Shown here piece by piece: positions 4,991-7,216 of a DNA stretch of 7,216 nucleotides. The number at the start of each line of letters is the position of its first letter. Within the stretch, counting starts at the first letter, position 1. A program made the position numbers and the translations under genes. This stretch comes from an uncultured Solobacterium sp. (GTDB taxonomy: Bacteria > Bacillota_I > Bacilli_A > Erysipelotrichales > Erysipelotrichaceae), in assembly GCA_905235315.1 (NCBI GenBank), contig CAJOLG010000088.1, forward strand, positions 1 through 7,216, given 5' to 3'. Under the pieces are notes generated by a model. It saw nothing but the letters and a program-made list of their open reading frames with translations, did no database searches and was not told where the DNA came from.

Positions 4991-5669
4991 GATGTTTCTT
5001 CCTTCTGTGTGTCGCAAAAATACCGCGGTTATATTCTTCAAACAGGATCGGATCTGCGATCATGTATCCTTTCTCTCCTTCCTTGAGAATCCCCTTGTTC
5101 AGCAGCATTCCCATACAGCGTTCCAGCGTGCGCCGGGTTGTTTTGAGATCTTTTGCGCATTTGTCCCAGTCGGGAACCCATTCAATATCGGTCCGCTTTG
5201 CGGCAATATACGAACAGAGCATCACTTCAAGCGGATATTTTTTGAAGAAGAACGAATTCATCGACTGATCGATAAAAGCCGCATATCCCTTCGCCAGATG
5301 AAGAACAAATGCCGGCTGACTGATCAGAACTTCACGGTTGTGAAGCAGCGGAACCGAAATGACTTTTACATCGGTTTCACAGACCGCCCGGATATGGGAA
5401 ATATTGTCGTCACGCATCAGCAGTGTATCATCAAAGATCCCGCGGTCCACATAGCGTCCGAGCGCAAGCCCGGCTTTTTCCTTTGCCGGAATCAGCGTTT
5501 TTACAGATCCCTCCGCAAGAAAATAAAGGTATTGCATTTCCTCTCCGTCCTCGCAGAGAAATTCTCCCGGATTAAATGCGCACAGCTGGGGATTCATGAT
5601 ATCGGTAAGATCAATATCATAGTCTTCAAGAATATGAACGTCTTCTTCGAGTGTCTCAAGTTCTCTCAT
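4980..5669 (-). CDS. Crp/Fnr-family transcriptional regulator
   Basis: The 229-residue protein has the two-domain layout of the Crp/Fnr family. Residues about 28-115 form a cupin-like sensory beta-roll (FNPGEFLCEDGEEMQYLYFL at 32-51, then EGSVKTLI), about 118-140 is the long dimerisation helix, and about 145-205 is a winged helix-turn-helix. DWDKCAKDLKTTRRTLERC (167-185) is the helix-turn-helix with TTRRTLERC as recognition helix, followed by LLNKGIL and the wing. It lacks the canonical cAMP-binding arginine-serine signature and has no FNR-style cysteine cluster (cysteines at 30, 39, 97, 152, 171, 185 are scattered), so the signal is unknown. The ATG at 5669 has no Shine-Dalgarno site, and the upstream frame is closed by TGA within the -10 region. 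A perfect dyad across the promoter and start codon suggests autoregulation. It is co-transcribed with the MazG-like gene. Confidence 0.9.
   Translation of the reverse strand: MRELETLEEDVHILEDYDIDLTDIMNPQLCAFNPGEFLCEDGEEMQYLYFLAEGSVKTLIPAKEKAGLALGRYVDRGIFDDTLLMRDDNISHIRAVCETDVKVISVPLLHNREVLISQPAFVLHLAKGYAAFIDQSMNSFFFKKYPLEVMLCSYIAAKRTDIEWVPDWDKCAKDLKTTRRTLERCMGMLLNKGILKEGEKGYMIADPILFEEYNRGIFATHRRKKHHDE
4998..5004 (-). promoter_or_regulatory. Ribosome binding site deciding the MazG-like gene's start
   Basis: AAGGAAG lies 7 bases before the ATG at 4990, inside the last codons of the regulator gene. It favours the 95-residue product over the 112-residue reading from 5041. Confidence 0.75.
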
Positions 5670-5683
5670 AATACAGGTATTAT
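5668..5683. promoter_or_regulatory. Perfect 16-bp dyad across -10 and start codon of the regulator gene
   Basis: On the minus strand ATAATAC, a 2-base centre CT, and GTATTAT form a perfect inverted repeat. It overlaps most of the -10 hexamer and the first two bases of the ATG. A dimeric regulator bound here would block its own promoter. Confidence 0.45.
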
Positions 5684-5687
5684 ATCA
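5679..5687 (-). promoter_or_regulatory. Consensus extended -10 promoter of the regulator operon
   Basis: TGATATAAT is a perfect TGN-TATAAT element ending 9 bases before the ATG, so transcription should begin 2-3 bases before the start codon. No -35 of note is visible. Confidence 0.65.
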
Positions 5688-5724
5688 CGCGCCCGCAGTC
5701 CGGAATTTTCCGTGCGGCACTTTT

Positions 5725-5751
5725 GAAAAAAATAAGCGGCGTTACGCCGCT
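5725..5751 (-). terminator. Intrinsic terminator of the lon-engB unit, containing the engB stop codon
   Basis: AGCGGCG (5751-5745 on the minus strand) pairs with CGCCGCT (5741-5735) across a 3-base loop that is exactly the TAA stop of engB. TATTTTTTT follows (5734-5726). The GC-rich 7-bp stem and T-tract make it the clearest terminator here. Confidence 0.93.
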
Positions 5752-6326
5752 GTAATCTGATCAATTTCCGCAAGCACTTCTTCAATGCCGGTTTTATTGG
5801 GGCCGGATACCGCAAAACAGCAGCCTGCCGGAACACCGAGGGCGGCCGCAATTTTCGCAACTGCCTGAATCCCGGCGCCTCGGGAGAGTTTGTCTGCTTT
5901 CATGCATACCGGAATCACCGCCAGATGATTTGCCCGTGCGTACTCGATCATTGTAAGATCGTCCTCATTGGGGATGCGGCGGATATCAAGCACCAGCACA
6001 AGAGCCTTCAGCTGTTCCCGCCGCGTCATATAAGGGTCGATCAGGGAGCTGAACATCAGTGCGGTATCGTTTCCGCCCTTTGCGTATCCGTATCCCGGAG
6101 AATCGCAGTAAACGACCTTCCCGTCTACTTCAAAGAAGTTCAGAAGCCTTGTTTTACCCGGTGTTTTTCCGGTATATGCAAGATTCTTCCGGTTTACAAG
6201 GGCGTTAATCAGTGTGCTTTTCCCGGCATTTGAACGGCCCGCAAACATCACTTCAGGAAGACAGCTTTCCGGCCACTGCGACGAATTCGCCGCAGTAGCC
6301 AGAAGCTTTACGTCATGATATTCCAT
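5742..6326 (-). CDS. engB: Ribosome biogenesis GTPase EngB (YsxC/YihA)
   Basis: EngB is a small GTPase needed for late assembly of the 50S ribosomal subunit. The 194-residue protein is of normal length, and every GTPase motif is readable: G1 GRSNAGKS (30-37), G2 TPGKT (55-59), G3 DSPGYGYAK (75-83), G4 KADK (143-146) and G5 SGPNKTG (174-180). The ATG overlaps the lon stop as TGATG (1-base overlap), with AAGGAAG rather far upstream (13 bases), so translation probably depends on termination of lon. The lon-engB pairing is the same as lonA-ysxC in B. subtilis. The frame ends inside its own terminator hairpin. Confidence 0.97.
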   Translation of the reverse strand: MEYHDVKLLATAANSSQWPESCLPEVMFAGRSNAGKSTLINALVNRKNLAYTGKTPGKTRLLNFFEVDGKVVYCDSPGYGYAKGGNDTALMFSSLIDPYMTRREQLKALVLVLDIRRIPNEDDLTMIEYARANHLAVIPVCMKADKLSRGAGIQAVAKIAAALGVPAGCCFAVSGPNKTGIEEVLAEIDQITAA

Positions 6327-7216
6327 CAGCGCACCAGCGCTTCCTTGAGCACCTGCGCCATTGTTTCAACCGGCACAAAGGTCACGTTATCCTTCACTGC
6401 CTGAGGCACCTCATCGAGATCGCGAAGATTTGCCTTGGGCATAAGGATCTTGGTAATTCCGGCCCGGTTGGCCGCAAGGGATTTCTCCCGCAGACCGCCG
6501 ATCGGCAGAACATTGCCGCGCAGTGTTACTTCTCCGGTCATCGCAAGATCGCTGTGCACCGGTGTCTCACTGAGCGCACTGACAAGCGCGGTAGTCATCG
6601 TTACACCGGCAGACGGACCGTCTTTCGGTACGGCACCTTCCGGAATATGAATATGCACATCATGCTTTTCAAAGAATTCCGGATCGATATGAAGTTCTTT
6701 CGCGTGTGCCTTGACATAGTCCATGGCGATCTCCGCCGATTCCTTCATAACGTCGCCGAGTTTCCCCGTAAGGGCAAGCCGGCCTTTCCCTTCAAAGTAG
6801 TTGACCTCAATCTGAAGAACATCTCCGCCGAACGAAGTATACGCAAGACCGGTGACAACACCGATCTGATCCTTCTTCTCCTTGACACCGTGGTCAAACA
6901 TCGGCTTTCCAAGCCATTCCGTGATGAGCTTATTCGTAATCGTAACCGACTTTTTATCCTCATTGAGGATCGCAAGAACTGTCTTGCGGCAAAGCGTTCC
7001 GATGGTACGTTCAAGCTGACGGACACCTGCTTCTCTGGTGTAATGGCGAATCAGATAAAGAATCTCTTTTTCCTTCAGATGGAACTGAGAAGGTTTGAGA
7101 CCGTTGGCCGCAAGCTGCTTCGGAATCAGGTGGTCAACCGCAATCTGGACCTTGTCAACTTCCGTATAGGAAGGAAGTTCAATGATCTCAAGACGATCCT
7201 GCAGAGGTGCAGGAAT
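6326..7216 (-). CDS. lon: ATP-dependent Lon protease, C-terminal 296 residues
   Basis: Lon is a cytoplasmic AAA+ serine protease that unfolds and degrades damaged and regulatory proteins. The open frame runs from the right edge, so the N-terminal and most ATPase motifs lie outside the window; the ATG at 6901 is internal, not a start. The visible part begins with IPAPLQDRLEIIELPSYTE (end of the AAA+ core), then the small alpha domain with REAGVRQLER (sensor 2, 61-70 of the visible part). The protease domain follows, with GPSAGVTM (catalytic Ser202 in local numbering) and GGLREKSLAANRAG (catalytic Lys245). The Ser-Lys distance of 43 equals that of E. coli Lon (S679/K722). The gene is intact as far as seen and overlaps engB by one base. 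Confidence 0.98.
   Translation of the reverse strand: MPAPLQDRLEIIELPSYTEVDKVQIAVDHLIPKQLAANGLKPSQFHLKEKEILYLIRHYTREAGVRQLERTIGTLCRKTVLAILNEDKKSVTITNKLITEWLGKPMFDHGVKEKKDQIGVVTGLAYTSFGGDVLQIEVNYFEGKGRLALTGKLGDVMKESAEIAMDYVKAHAKELHIDPEFFEKHDVHIHIPEGAVPKDGPSAGVTMTTALVSALSETPVHSDLAMTGEVTLRGNVLPIGGLREKSLAANRAGITKILMPKANLRDLDEVPQAVKDNVTFVPVETMAQVLKEALVR

Noticed and set aside
4991..5041. Longer N-terminus for the MazG-like protein
   Set aside because: The ATG at 5041 lacks a Shine-Dalgarno site and would overlap the regulator gene by over 60 bases, whereas the ATG at 4990 has AAGGAAG at ideal spacing.
4989..5726. 245-codon open frame on the plus strand, antisense to the regulator
   Set aside because: It is fully opposite a well-supported Crp/Fnr gene, its protein has no recognisable motifs, and no ribosome site was seen; it is a mirror of the coding frame.
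6326..6901. A separate short Lon-protease-domain gene starting at 6901
   Set aside because: The frame continues without a stop to the window edge at 7216 with typical Lon sequence, so the ATG is internal.

Overview
The window comes from a bacterium of the Bacillota (Firmicutes). The order murG-murB-divIB and the pair lon-engB (lonA-ysxC) match Bacillus subtilis, stop codons include TGA, internal genes carry AAGGAG-type ribosome sites, and base composition is close to balanced. A member of the Erysipelotrichia or a nearby lineage is my guess, not something the sequence proves. The window is chromosomal core with a few lineage-specific insertions; I see no transposase, integrase, phage gene, tRNA, rRNA or CRISPR array.

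Layout from left to right. Positions 1-2992 (minus strand) hold a tightly overlapping cell-wall and division operon: murG (lipid II synthesis), murB (UDP-MurNAc synthesis) and a division protein of the FtsQ/DivIB type that runs off the left edge. Divergent from murG, across only 81 bp, is a lipoprotein with a family-43-like glycosidase propeller (3074-4294, plus). Next comes a self-contained small transcription unit encoding an unrecognised 57-residue protein (4465-4638, plus) with its own promoter, ribosome site and terminator. Facing it on the minus strand is a two-gene unit (5669-4703): a Crp/Fnr-type regulator followed by a small MazG-like protein with a degraded metal site. The right end (7216-5742, minus) is the 3' part of lon and the complete engB, closed by a strong terminator.

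The most unusual feature is how the transcription units are built. At the three operon heads with visible starts (murG, the lipoprotein and the regulator), an extended -10 element (TGN plus a TATAAT-like hexamer) sits only 6-9 bases before the ATG. No usable Shine-Dalgarno sequence is present and an in-frame stop lies in or beside the -10. These look like leaderless mRNAs. The internal murB, divIB and MazG-like genes do have Shine-Dalgarno sites. At the 3' ends, stop codons are embedded in hairpins. The murG/lipoprotein divergent region carries three copies of the heptamer CGGCAGT, and the regulator gene has a perfect 16-bp dyad over its -10 and start codon; both look like operators.

The strongest candidates for undescribed biology are the 57-residue protein, the regulator/degenerate-MazG pair, the putative operators and the tandem-repeat tail of the DivIB protein. 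All functions are inferred by reading motifs by eye; no database search was run.
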